A stretch of DNA of 32,463 bases from Rhodoluna sp. (GTDB lineage: Bacteria; Actinomycetota; Actinomycetes; Actinomycetales; Microbacteriaceae): the NCBI GenBank assembly GCA_016462375.1, contig JAEMTJ010000011.1, forward strand, positions 1 to 32,463, given 5' to 3'. Shown here in pieces: positions 1 through 7,995 of the stretch; positions within the stretch are counted from its first letter, which is position 1; each line of letters starts with the position of its first letter. Below the pieces are notes generated by a model. The model did not search any database, had not been told where the DNA came from, and saw only the letters and a list, made by a program, of their open reading frames with translations. The position numbers and the translations under genes were made by a program.

Positions 1-99
1 ATTGTTTTGTCCGTAAACAGGCGAAGGGAGTGTGTTGCCTGTGATACTGGCCGCACTCACACCCATTTGGTGACGGCTGCTACTTTCAATTTCCCATTC
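1..99. other. Non-LepA segment fused to the lepA 5' side
   Basis: The first ~99 bases stay open in the lepA frame but encode residues (for example [11 protein letters not shown] and [11 protein letters not shown]) with no resemblance to the end of a LepA GTPase domain, where a (V/S)-(S/G/A)-x-KTG motif is expected. The other two forward frames hit stops quickly, so this is not a simple frameshift of lepA. The reverse strand is also open but unrecognised. The segment lies at the window edge, so a misassembled or chimeric contig end is the simplest explanation; a real rearrangement breakpoint is possible. Confidence 0.6.
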
Positions 100-1428
100 A
101 AGACGGGTGTTGGCGTTGATGCACTGCTAGACAAGATTATTCAGATGGTTCCACATCCGGTGGGGGACCCGAATGCGCCGGCTAGAGCGATGATCTTCGA
201 TAGCGTCTATGACTCTTATCGAGGTGTTGTTACCTACGTTCGTATGATTGATGGCTCGCTCAGCAATCGTGAAAAAATCACGATGATGTCTACTAAAGCA
301 GTTCATGAATTATTGGAGATTGGTGTTTCATCTCCAGAGCCAGAGCAAACCAAAGGCTTAGGTGTTGGTGAAGTTGGTTATCTAATTACTGGCGTGAAAG
401 ATGTTAGACAGTCAAAAGTGGGTGACACTGTCACAACTGCAATGAAACCAGCAACGGTTGCTCTCAAGGGTTATTCAGAACCTAGGCCAATGGTCTTCTC
501 TGGTCTTTACCCACTTGATGGTTCTGAATATCCGAATCTTCGAGAAGCGCTAGACAAGCTAAAGCTCAGCGATGCTTCTCTGGTTTATGAGCCAGAGACA
601 TCCGTTGCTCTCGGTTTTGGTTTCAGATGTGGTTTCCTAGGTCTACTGCACTTGGAAATTATTACCGAACGTCTTGAACGTGAATTCAATCTTGAACTAA
701 TTGCAACTGCGCCTTCTGTGGTTTATGAAGTAACGCTTGATGATAAGAGAGAAATAACTGTTACTAACCCGAGCGAGTATCCGGTTGGCAAAATCTCTAA
801 AGTTCTTGAACCCATGGTTAGAGCGACAATTCTTTCTCCTAAGGACTACGTCGGTGCCATCATGGAGCTTTGTCAGGGTAGGCGAGGTGTGATGTTGGAC
901 ATGCAGTATTTCGGAACTGATCGCGTTCAGCTCAGATACGACATGCCACTTGCTGAAATTGTCTTTGACTTCTTCGATAACTTGAAATCCAAAACACAGG
1001 GCTATGCATCTTTAGATTATGAAGAGAATGGCCTAGCTGAAGGTGACTTGGTAAAGGTTGACATCCTGCTCCAGGGTGAGCAGGTTGATGCCTTCAGTGC
1101 AATTGTGCATAAAGATAAGGCTTATGCCTACGGTGTGATGATGACTGGAAAGTTAAGAGAACTTATTCCTCGTCAACAGTTCGAGGTTCCTATCCAGGCT
1201 GCTATTGGTGCAAGAATCATTGCTCGTGAATCTATTCGTGCCATGCGTAAAGACGTTCTGGCTAAGTGTTACGGAGGAGACATCTCCCGCAAGCGCAAGC
1301 TTCTTGAAAAGCAAAAAGAAGGTAAGAAGCGCATGAAGATGGTGGGACGTGTTGAAGTTCCCCAAGACGCTTTCATTGCAGCACTTTCTTCGGACAAAGA
1401 GACCAAAGGCGAGAAGAAGGGCAAGTAA
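1..1428 (+). CDS. lepA: Elongation factor 4 (LepA), 5'-truncated
   Basis: LepA is a ribosome-associated translational GTPase that back-translocates or remodels stalled ribosomes. Recognisable LepA sequence begins at the [10 protein letters not shown] segment (about base 100), the very end of the GTPase domain. It continues through domain II ([13 protein letters not shown]), domain III ([18 protein letters not shown]) and the LepA-specific C-terminal domain ([19 protein letters not shown]) to a normal C-terminus. The G1-G4 motifs of the GTPase domain are not in the window. The frame is open from base 1, but the roughly 33 codons before the junction do not resemble LepA, so the in-frame start near base 7 is not credible as the true start. 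The stop TAA overlaps the hemW ATG (TAATG, 1426-1430), suggesting translational coupling. Identity of the 3' part is certain; the 5' part is either off the window or displaced by a breakpoint. Confidence 0.93.
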   Translation: MVLSVNRRRECVACDTGRTHTHLVTAATFNFPFKTGVGVDALLDKIIQMVPHPVGDPNAPARAMIFDSVYDSYRGVVTYVRMIDGSLSNREKITMMSTKAVHELLEIGVSSPEPEQTKGLGVGEVGYLITGVKDVRQSKVGDTVTTAMKPATVALKGYSEPRPMVFSGLYPLDGSEYPNLREALDKLKLSDASLVYEPETSVALGFGFRCGFLGLLHLEIITERLEREFNLELIATAPSVVYEVTLDDKREITVTNPSEYPVGKISKVLEPMVRATILSPKDYVGAIMELCQGRRGVMLDMQYFGTDRVQLRYDMPLAEIVFDFFDNLKSKTQGYASLDYEENGLAEGDLVKVDILLQGEQVDAFSAIVHKDKAYAYGVMMTGKLRELIPRQQFEVPIQAAIGARIIARESIRAMRKDVLAKCYGGDISRKRKLLEKQKEGKKRMKMVGRVEVPQDAFIAALSSDKETKGEKKGK

Positions 1429-2657
1429 TGGCCCAGTTCCCTAAAGGTGAAACAGCACCTCAGGATGGCTTGCTTCCCGCGCAGGCAAAGCTAAACGCTG
1501 AACTAAGAACCTTTCACGCATATATCCACGTTCCGTTTTGTAAAGCACGCTGTGGATACTGTGATTTCAATACCTACACAGCTCAAGAAATCGGTTCTTC
1601 ATCGCAACATACTTTCGCCAAAGATCTAATTACCGAAATTGATTTCTCGAAGCAGGTATTAGAAAACTCTGGTGTCCCACAGCGCTCATTCAGCACAGTC
1701 TTCTTCGGTGGAGGAACTCCGACACTTCTCCCTGCTGAAGATCTGATTTCGATGCTACAAAAGATCAGAGACAGTTTTGGTATAGAGGCTGAAGCTGACA
1801 TCACAACAGAAGCTAATCCCGACGCTGTTGATGTGGATTACTTGTTCAAACTAAAAGCAGCAGGGTTCACCAGAGCGTCTATTGGAATGCAGTCTGCAGT
1901 TCCCAAGGTGCTGGCGGTATTGGAGCGCACCCATAATCCAGAGAACGTTGCGATAGCTGTGAGGGCAGCAAAAAATGCTGGCTTGGCAACGAGTGTAGAT
2001 CTGATTTACGGAACTCCAACTGAAACTATCGACGACTGGGTTGAAACACTGCAGCAAGCTATATCCCTTGATACTGATCACATCAGCGCTTACTCACTAA
2101 TTGTTGAACCCGGCACCAAACTAGCTAGGCAAGTCAAAGTTGGTGAAGTTGAAATGCCTGATGATGACATTCATGCAGAAATGTATGAGGCTGCGGATGA
2201 ACTGCTAACCAAAGCAGGGTTCACCAACTATGAAGTCAGTAATTGGTCTAAGAGTGTTGAAACAAGATCTAAACACAATCTTGCTTATTGGAAATCGATG
2301 GACTGGTGGGGTTATGGACCAGGAGCTCACAGTCATATTGGCGGTGTTAGATGGTGGAATGTGAAGAACCCTGCTGCATACACAGATCGAATAACTGCTT
2401 CACAATCACCTGCTCTGGAGCGCGAGCTTATAGATCAAGAGAACCAGAATATTGAACGGGTGATGCTTGAGACCAGGCTCGCAGAAGGAATTGATTTAGC
2501 GTGGTTAAAAAGTAAAGGTTTTGGGTCACAGGAAGTGATTTCCAACTTGATTGCGGAGCAGTTAATTGATGGTCCAGCAGTGTTCTCGGGGACGATTAGA
2601 TTGACGACAAAGGGAAGGCTTTTAGCCGATTTTGTTGTCAGAAACCTCATAGGTTAG
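1428..2657 (+). CDS. hemW: HemW, radical SAM heme chaperone (coproporphyrinogen III oxidase-like)
   Basis: This is a radical SAM protein of the HemW family (older name HemN-like), which binds heme and delivers it to client proteins rather than oxidising coproporphyrinogen. The [4Fe-4S] cysteines are C38, C42 and C45 in HVPFCKARCGYCDF, a CX3CX2C motif. A GGGTP SAM-binding motif (FFGGGTPTLL) follows, and a HNxxYW signature (KHNLAYW) with YGPGAHSH lies in the C-terminal half. The length of 409 residues is normal. The start ATG overlaps the lepA stop as TAATG. The gene lies in the standard actinobacterial order lepA-hemW-hrcA. Family assignment is firm; the heme-chaperone role is by family. Confidence 0.93.
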   Translation: MAQFPKGETAPQDGLLPAQAKLNAELRTFHAYIHVPFCKARCGYCDFNTYTAQEIGSSSQHTFAKDLITEIDFSKQVLENSGVPQRSFSTVFFGGGTPTLLPAEDLISMLQKIRDSFGIEAEADITTEANPDAVDVDYLFKLKAAGFTRASIGMQSAVPKVLAVLERTHNPENVAIAVRAAKNAGLATSVDLIYGTPTETIDDWVETLQQAISLDTDHISAYSLIVEPGTKLARQVKVGEVEMPDDDIHAEMYEAADELLTKAGFTNYEVSNWSKSVETRSKHNLAYWKSMDWWGYGPGAHSHIGGVRWWNVKNPAAYTDRITASQSPALERELIDQENQNIERVMLETRLAEGIDLAWLKSKGFGSQEVISNLIAEQLIDGPAVFSGTIRLTTKGRLLADFVVRNLIG

Positions 2658-2697
2658 GACAGAATAGGATTACTACCAACTCAAGGGGGGAATGGAA

Positions 2698-3276
2698 ATG
2701 GCGAACTGTTCGCAATGTCAGAAGAACGTGATTTGGGGAAAGTATTGCGCTGATTGCAAAGGTCAGCTAAACGGAACCGTTGGCTCCGCATGGACGCCAG
2801 GTCAAACGAAATTCAAAGCTGAACATGTGAGAGCAGCTTTGCTGCACCTGACACCGCTGCCGGCTCTGTATGCTGCTCTTTGGGATGTGGGTGCGCAGGC
2901 TAGATCTGATTTGTCGGCGACTTGGTTATGTTTCTTGTACTTAGTTCCAGCGCTCATTATTCGCTTTAGACCTAAGTCAACTGATTTTGAGAGGCGTCAC
3001 GCCAACACATTCATAAATCTACAAATCAGTCTGCTCATCTACGTCCTTGTAATAGTTGGTGCCTATTATGGAGCTTTTAGTGTTTCAGGAAATGACGCAA
3101 ATAATATCAATGGGTATGACTATTCAGGGGCACCATACCTAATAACAGTTGCCAGAGTGGGGGCCGCATTTGTGTTGGTATTTAGCTCGTTTTTTATGTT
3201 GCCATTGATTGCATCACTAAAGGCCCTTAAAGGCGATAACTTCCGCTATCCAATTGCCATCCGCTTTCTGAAGTAA
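2698..3276 (+). CDS. Zinc-ribbon DUF4870/Tic20-like membrane protein
   Basis: This small protein has an N-terminal CxxC...CxxC zinc-ribbon-like motif (CSQCQ, then CADC within the first 20 residues) followed by about four hydrophobic segments. The segment FERRHANTFINLQISLLIY resembles the DUF4870 signature, in which a conserved His-Ala precedes an N-F-Q-hydrophobic helix. Function is unknown. Two in-frame ATGs lie at 2692 and 2698. The strong GGGGGG at 2685-2690 is 1 base from the first and 7 from the second, so 2698 is the better start (192 aa). It sits between hemW and the CIRCE element, in the same direction, so its stop is two bases from the hrcA operator. Confidence 0.7.
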   Translation: MANCSQCQKNVIWGKYCADCKGQLNGTVGSAWTPGQTKFKAEHVRAALLHLTPLPALYAALWDVGAQARSDLSATWLCFLYLVPALIIRFRPKSTDFERRHANTFINLQISLLIYVLVIVGAYYGAFSVSGNDANNINGYDYSGAPYLITVARVGAAFVLVFSSFFMLPLIASLKALKGDNFRYPIAIRFLK

Positions 3277-3278
3277 TA

Positions 3279-3305
3279 TTGGCACTCTAAGGATAAGAGT
3301 GCTAA
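3279..3305 (+). promoter_or_regulatory. CIRCE operator (HrcA binding site) upstream of hrcA-dnaJ
   Basis: TTGGCACTC-N9-GAGTGCTAA is a near-perfect match to the CIRCE consensus TTAGCACTC-N9-GAGTGCTAA (one mismatch in the left arm, spacer TAAGGATAA). HrcA binds this inverted repeat and represses heat-shock genes. A TAATAT hexamer at 3274-3279 could be the -10 box, placing CIRCE over the transcription start. Its position 34 bases before the hrcA start implies that hrcA autoregulates the hrcA-dnaJ-rsmE transcript. Confidence 0.95.
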
Positions 3306-3338
3306 CGCTCTTGTCTTTCTTCTAATACTGGAGTGGTG

Positions 3339-4373
3339 ATGATCTCGGTTCGCAATCTGGCTGTGCTTAGGGCCATAATTGAGGACTTCATCGCAACCAA
3401 CGAACCTGTCGCTTCTAAGTCTGTAGTTGAGCGTCATAACTTTGGTGTATCCAGTGCAACCATCAGAAATGACATGGCAACTCTTGAGGAAGAGGGATAC
3501 CTCTCTGCGCCTCACACTTCGTCTGGGCGAATCCCGACAGACAAGGGTTATCGAGTATTTGTGGATCAATTAATTCAGGCTGAAGCTGAATCAGTTGAGA
3601 TAAGGAAGAGCTTTACTGAACTGACAAGGCAATTCTCTAAGACACTGGATCAGTTAACCGATCTTGATGAACGCCTTGAAACTTCAGCACAGCTGCTAGC
3701 AAAGGCAACCGGAGAAGCCGCGGTGATTCAGTATCCAAATATGAATACTGTTTTAGTTAGGTCAATCGAGGTAGTGCGAGTTGCTAATAACAGGGCCTTG
3801 GTTTTACTCATTACTGAATCAGAAAGAATTCAGCAACACCTAGTTATTTTCCCAGCAGATGTTTCGGAAGAACTCCTTAGATTATTTAGAACAAAGTTTA
3901 ATGCTGCGGCTTCAGGGAAATTGATTGATGATCTGCCCGCTTTACTGAAGCCCGTGCTTGAGTCCTTCGCGCCAGCAGATAAGGGTTCAGCTCAAGTCTT
4001 CCTTGAAGGGCTGTTATTGCTTATAGGCAGCAATCGACAAGACAAGATTGCCTTTGCGGGAGCTACCAACCTCGTAAGGCATGAAGACCAATTTGCTGGT
4101 GGGTTACCTTCCCTGCTGGAGACTCTGGATCAGCAGAAGGACCTCTTTGCATTTCTTTCAAATGTTGAGTCGGCAAAACCAAAAGCAATTATTGGCTCAG
4201 AAAACAGCGTTGTTGAACTTGCTAACAGTTCATTGCTGTTGTCTTCTTATCAGAATCAAGGCGATGACCTTGCCAAGGTTGCTGTTGTTGGTCCAACTCG
4301 GATGAACTATTCAAAGAACCTTGCTGCTGTCTTAGCTCTTGCCCATCTACTATCCAACGACTCTGAGGACTAA
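3339..4373 (+). CDS. hrcA: Heat-inducible transcription repressor HrcA
   Basis: HrcA is the CIRCE-binding repressor of class I heat-shock genes, whose activity depends on GroEL in studied bacteria. The N-terminal winged-helix domain contains the family signature [19 protein letters not shown], followed by [14 protein letters not shown]. The rest is the GAF-like dimerisation and inserted domains ending ALAHLLSND. Three in-frame starts occur as GTG-GTG-ATG (3333, 3336, 3339). The Shine-Dalgarno TGGAG (3329-3333) is spaced properly only for ATG 3339, giving 344 aa. The upstream CIRCE element directly supports autoregulation. The stop overlaps the dnaJ ATG as TAATG, coupling the two. Confidence 0.96.
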   Translation: MISVRNLAVLRAIIEDFIATNEPVASKSVVERHNFGVSSATIRNDMATLEEEGYLSAPHTSSGRIPTDKGYRVFVDQLIQAEAESVEIRKSFTELTRQFSKTLDQLTDLDERLETSAQLLAKATGEAAVIQYPNMNTVLVRSIEVVRVANNRALVLLITESERIQQHLVIFPADVSEELLRLFRTKFNAAASGKLIDDLPALLKPVLESFAPADKGSAQVFLEGLLLLIGSNRQDKIAFAGATNLVRHEDQFAGGLPSLLETLDQQKDLFAFLSNVESAKPKAIIGSENSVVELANSSLLLSSYQNQGDDLAKVAVVGPTRMNYSKNLAAVLALAHLLSNDSED

Positions 4374-5455
4374 TGGCCGATCACTACGAAGTGCTGGGTG
4401 TTCAACGTAACGCCAGCCAAGAAGAAATCAAGAAGGCTTATCGCAAGCTTGCGCGTCAGTTACACCCAGACATGAACCCTAGTGAAGAAGAGCAAGAGCG
4501 TTTCAAACTTGTTACCCATGCTTATGAAGTCCTAGGTGATCCACAATCCCGTCAGCAATACGACATGGGTGGCAATACTCCGTTTGGAGATATGGGTGGC
4601 TTTGGCTTTGGGGATATTTTTGAAAACTTCTTTGGTGGTGGACAACGTGGTCCTCGTCAGATGGCTGAACGCGGTCAGGATGCCCTACTTAGAGTTGAGC
4701 TAACCCTCGCTGAAGTGGTTACCGGTGTTGAAAAGAAAATTGAGATTGACACTGCTGTTACCTGTGTTACCTGCCTAGGAACCACCGCTAGACCTGGTAC
4801 TTCGGCTCAAGTTTGTGATATCTGTCGAGGTTCCGGCCAGATTCAGCGACAGGTTAGATCCCTACTCGGTAACGTTGTGACTTCTGCTCCCTGTGGATCA
4901 TGTCGCGGTTACGGTCAAACAATTCCTGACCCCTGTGTTGACTGTCGTGGACAGGGCAGGACTAGAGCAAGAAGAACTCTAGATCTAAACATTCCAGGTG
5001 GCGTTGAACACGGCTTACGTTTACAGCTAAATGGTCAAGGTGAGGTTGGTTTTGCTGGAGGACCTTCAGGAGACATTTATGTTGAGATCAGCGTTCGAGC
5101 TGATGAACATTTCGAACGAGATGGCGATGACCTTTCAGCAACATTGGAAGTGCCATTGCATGATGCAGCTCTCGGCACAGTTATTCCGATTGAAACCTTT
5201 GATGGAAGTCAAGATGTTGAAATCAAGCCAGGAGCACAATCGGGTGATGTTGTTACTCTAAAAGGTAAAGGAATCAAACACCTTAGACATAACGGCAGAG
5301 GAGATCTGCACATTCGCATTCAAGTTCAGACACCGAGCAAGCTTGATGCCAAGGAAAAAGAACTCTTCAAGAAACTTGCCGAACTTAGAAAGTCAGATAA
5401 AGCGAATCTTGCGAAAGTCAACCAGAGCACTTTTGGTCGCGGACGTAGACGCTAA
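4373..5455 (+). CDS. dnaJ: Chaperone DnaJ (hrcA-linked, DnaJ2-type)
   Basis: This Hsp40 co-chaperone stimulates DnaK ATPase activity and delivers substrates. Domains in order are a J domain (residues 1-65, HPD at 31-33), a Gly/Phe-rich linker (about 67-95, [15 protein letters not shown]), a four-repeat zinc finger (about 130-200: [32 protein letters not shown]), and the C-terminal substrate-binding domains. The first zinc repeat has Thr where the CxxCxGxG consensus has its last Gly; all eight zinc cysteines are present. Linkage to hrcA is typical of the second DnaJ of actinobacteria, the other being in the dnaK operon. It starts by TAATG overlap with hrcA and ends by TAATG overlap with rsmE. 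Confidence 0.95.
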   Translation: MADHYEVLGVQRNASQEEIKKAYRKLARQLHPDMNPSEEEQERFKLVTHAYEVLGDPQSRQQYDMGGNTPFGDMGGFGFGDIFENFFGGGQRGPRQMAERGQDALLRVELTLAEVVTGVEKKIEIDTAVTCVTCLGTTARPGTSAQVCDICRGSGQIQRQVRSLLGNVVTSAPCGSCRGYGQTIPDPCVDCRGQGRTRARRTLDLNIPGGVEHGLRLQLNGQGEVGFAGGPSGDIYVEISVRADEHFERDGDDLSATLEVPLHDAALGTVIPIETFDGSQDVEIKPGAQSGDVVTLKGKGIKHLRHNGRGDLHIRIQVQTPSKLDAKEKELFKKLAELRKSDKANLAKVNQSTFGRGRRR

Positions 5456-6177
5456 TGGTTGAACCGTTGTTTTATATGGAAGGCCTACAAGCAGCAGTTG
5501 GTTCTGTTGTTACTCTTACTGGCCCTGAAGCAAAGCATGCTGTTTCTGTTCGAAGAATGCAGATTGGTGAAGCTGTTCAGTTAACCAATGGTTTGGGATT
5601 GAGGGTCAAAGGAACTGTATCTGCAACTAGCTCTAGCTCACTTGAACTAAAAGTTTCTGAAGTCATTAGTGAATCTAAACCTGATTTGGAGATTACTTTG
5701 GTCCAAGCTTTGGCTAAAGGCGATCGCGACGAGTTGGCAATTCAAGCTGCAACTGAACTCGGTGTCTTTAGTGTTATTCCTTGGCAGGCAGCCAGAAGTA
5801 TTAGCCGTTGGGATTCGGTCAAGGAAGTCAAAGCTCGGGCTCGCTGGCAACAGATAGTCAATGAAGCAGGTAAGCAGAGCCTTAGGGCTTTTTGGCCAGA
5901 GGTTAAGCCTTCAGTTTCAACTGCTGATTTGGTGAAGGCTCTCGGTGAGTTTGATTTGGTATTAGTCCTAGACGTAACTGGAAGCCAGGCTTTGAGTGCG
6001 GTGAAGGTTCCCAAGCAGGCTTGGATAGCCATAGTTGTTGGTCCTGAAGGCGGCATTGCTTCTGACGAGCTGGAAGTTTTAGCTGGCGCAGGGGCTCAGT
6101 TGGTAACTCTGGGGGCTAATGTGTTGAGAACTTCAACGGCTGGGCCTGCTGTTATAGCAGCCTTGACTCTTAGGTAA
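5455..6177 (+). CDS. rsmE: 16S rRNA (uracil(1498)-N(3))-methyltransferase RsmE
   Basis: RsmE is a SPOUT-class methyltransferase that uses SAM to methylate U1498 of 16S rRNA on the 30S subunit. The N-terminal PUA-like domain carries GPEAKHAVSVRRMQIGE. The C-terminal knotted SAM site is seen in VVGPEGGIASDELEVL and LGANVLRTSTAGPAVIAAL. The usual motif is LRTETA; here Ser replaces Glu (LRTSTA). At 240 residues the length is normal. Translation is coupled to dnaJ by TAATG. A possible promoter for the downstream HIT gene begins inside its 3' end. Confidence 0.94.
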   Translation: MVEPLFYMEGLQAAVGSVVTLTGPEAKHAVSVRRMQIGEAVQLTNGLGLRVKGTVSATSSSSLELKVSEVISESKPDLEITLVQALAKGDRDELAIQAATELGVFSVIPWQAARSISRWDSVKEVKARARWQQIVNEAGKQSLRAFWPEVKPSVSTADLVKALGEFDLVLVLDVTGSQALSAVKVPKQAWIAIVVGPEGGIASDELEVLAGAGAQLVTLGANVLRTSTAGPAVIAALTLR

Positions 6178-6194
6178 TCGTCGAAGCCTAAACT
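6163..6194 (+). promoter_or_regulatory. Possible promoter for HIT-phoH operon
   Basis: TTGACT (6163-6168) resembles a -35 box and TAAACT (6189-6194) fits the actinobacterial TANNNT -10 pattern, 21 bases before the HIT start codon. The spacer is 20 bases, longer than usual, so the call is tentative. The element lies partly inside the end of rsmE. Confidence 0.3.
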
Positions 6195-6214
6195 GATAGC
6201 AAGAGGAGTTTTCA

Positions 6215-6538
6215 TTGGATTGTATTTTCTGCAAAATCACCAAGGGTGAGTTGCCTGCGACTTTTGTTGCTGAATCAGAGCATGCGGTTGCCTTCAATGA
6301 CATATCTCCTAGACAGCCAGTTCATGTTCTTGTTGTGCCTCGTGTTCATTACACCGACGTTGCAGAACTTGCGGTTGCAGATCCTGAAGTCTTAGCTGAT
6401 GTTATTCAGCTAGGAGTTCGGGTAGCTGAACTTACTTCAACTGGCTCTTTTAGATTGCAGTTCAACACCGGTATCGAAGCTGGTCAAACTGTGTTCCACG
6501 CTCACGCTCACATAACTTCAACGACGCCGAGGGCATAA
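6215..6538 (+). CDS. HIT-family nucleotide-binding hydrolase (Hint-like)
   Basis: Histidine-triad protein, probably hydrolysing purine nucleotide phosphoramidates or similar; the substrate is not known. It opens with the family hallmark CIFCKI, has FNDISPRQPVHVLVVPR in the middle, and ends with the triad HAHAHIT (His at residues 95, 97, 99; the middle one is the expected nucleophile). Only six residues follow the triad, so it lacks the short tail with a conserved Arg-Pro or Trp seen in many Hint proteins. The start is TTG at 6215, supported by AGAGGAG six bases upstream. The stop abuts the phoH GTG directly (TAAGTG). Confidence 0.9.
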   Translation: MDCIFCKITKGELPATFVAESEHAVAFNDISPRQPVHVLVVPRVHYTDVAELAVADPEVLADVIQLGVRVAELTSTGSFRLQFNTGIEAGQTVFHAHAHITSTTPRA

Positions 6539-7534
6539 GTGCCAAAACAACCTAAAACACCTCAGACCACACTAAGTTTTGCTGTCACTGAAGTTGATCC
6601 TGTTTCAGTATTTGGAACCGAAGATTCTTTGCTTCGCTCGATTGAGGCGGCTCATCCTCAGGTAAGTGTTTTAGTCAGAGGTAATGAGATTTCTCTGTCA
6701 GGTAGTGAGGCAGATATTTATGCTGCTAAGAAGCTCATTGATGAAGCGATCGAGCTTTCCCTAAGAGGTGTTGCCTTGCAGCCGGCAGACATTACCCGTT
6801 CCGCCAGAGTAATTGAGCAGTCGCAGTCGCCTGCACAGATGTTAAGTCAAAGCATTCTCTCCTCTAAGGGGAAGAGCATTAGACCTAAGACTGTGAATCA
6901 AAAGAACTACGTTGATGCCATTGATGAGAACACGATTGTCTTTGGTATAGGCCCTGCCGGAACTGGTAAGACCTATTTGGCTATGGCTAAAGCAGTTCAG
7001 GCTTTACAGCGTAAAGAAGTTAGCAGAATCATTCTTACTCGTCCTGCAGTTGAAGCAGGTGAGCGTTTAGGTTTCTTACCTGGCACATTAACTGACAAGA
7101 TCGATCCGTATTTGCGACCACTTTTTGATGCACTGCACGAAATGATGGATCCTGATTCAGTGCCAAAGCTAATGGCAACCGGAACTATTGAAGTTGCACC
7201 TCTTGCTTTTATGCGTGGTAGAACACTCAATGATTCATTCATCATCTTGGATGAAGCTCAGAACACTACACCTGAGCAGATGAAGATGTTCTTGACTCGT
7301 CTAGGGTTCAACTCAAAGATGGTTGTCACCGGAGACGTCACTCAGATTGATTTACCGAACGGTAATTCAGGTTTGAAGGTAGCCACCAGCATCTTGGGCA
7401 AAGTCGATGACATGAAGTTCTGTGTCTTGGATTCCTCGGATGTGGTTAGACATTCACTGGTAGCCAAGATTGTTGATGCATATGCCAAGTTCGAGCAAAA
7501 GGCAGCTGTTAGGAAATCAGGGCCTAATCGATGA
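6539..7534 (+). CDS. phoH: PhoH-like ATPase
   Basis: PhoH-family P-loop ATPase, usually found beside ybeY and thought to act in RNA metabolism; the exact role is unsettled. An N-terminal KH-like region (about 1-100) precedes the ATPase core with Walker A GPAGTGKT (residues 138-145). Further signatures are LTRPAVEAGERLGFLPG and the Walker B region IILDEAQNTTPEQMKMFLTR. The start is GTG, immediately after the HIT stop with no gap, so translation is probably coupled. The end overlaps ybeY as ATGA. Length (331 aa) is normal. Confidence 0.94.
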   Translation: MPKQPKTPQTTLSFAVTEVDPVSVFGTEDSLLRSIEAAHPQVSVLVRGNEISLSGSEADIYAAKKLIDEAIELSLRGVALQPADITRSARVIEQSQSPAQMLSQSILSSKGKSIRPKTVNQKNYVDAIDENTIVFGIGPAGTGKTYLAMAKAVQALQRKEVSRIILTRPAVEAGERLGFLPGTLTDKIDPYLRPLFDALHEMMDPDSVPKLMATGTIEVAPLAFMRGRTLNDSFIILDEAQNTTPEQMKMFLTRLGFNSKMVVTGDVTQIDLPNGNSGLKVATSILGKVDDMKFCVLDSSDVVRHSLVAKIVDAYAKFEQKAAVRKSGPNR

Positions 7535-7995
7535 GCATTGAAATAGAAAACGAGTCTGGGGTTGATGTTCAACTAGAAGAGATTCTGAATCTTGCTGATT
7601 TTGCACTAGCCAAGATGCATATCGACCCGGCTGCTGATGTTGAAATTCTTTTGGTTGACGAGAATGTCATGGAGTCGTATCACCTGGACTGGATGCAGGA
7701 GAGCGGTCCAACCGATGTGCTCAGTCAACCAATCGACGGGCTAAGACCAGGTAAACCAAATGCTCTCACTCCAGCTGGACACATGGGTTTGATTGTGCTC
7801 TGCCCACAGGTTGCTTCGAAGCAGTCGGTAACAGCAGGGCACAGTGAGCTTCAGGAAGTACTCACTCTGGTTGCTCACTCAATACTTCACCTGTTGGGCT
7901 ATGACCATGCTGAACAAGAGGACGAGAAGGTCATGTTCTCACTTCAGCAGGAGATTGTTCGAGAATATTTGACTCATAAAGGAGCCTCCAACTAG
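7531..7995 (+). CDS. ybeY: Endoribonuclease YbeY
   Basis: YbeY is a single-strand endoribonuclease involved in 16S rRNA 3'-end maturation and ribosome quality control. The zinc-binding signature is H116-SIL-H120-LLGYD-H126 (H-x3-H-x5-H). The conserved loop usually reading TDVLSFPMD is TDVLSQPID here, so Phe-Pro-Met has become Gln-Pro-Ile. The ATG overlaps the phoH stop (ATGA), as is common for this pair, and the TAG stop is followed at once by the next ATG. 154 residues, normal length. Confidence 0.94.
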   Translation: MSIEIENESGVDVQLEEILNLADFALAKMHIDPAADVEILLVDENVMESYHLDWMQESGPTDVLSQPIDGLRPGKPNALTPAGHMGLIVLCPQVASKQSVTAGHSELQEVLTLVAHSILHLLGYDHAEQEDEKVMFSLQQEIVREYLTHKGASN

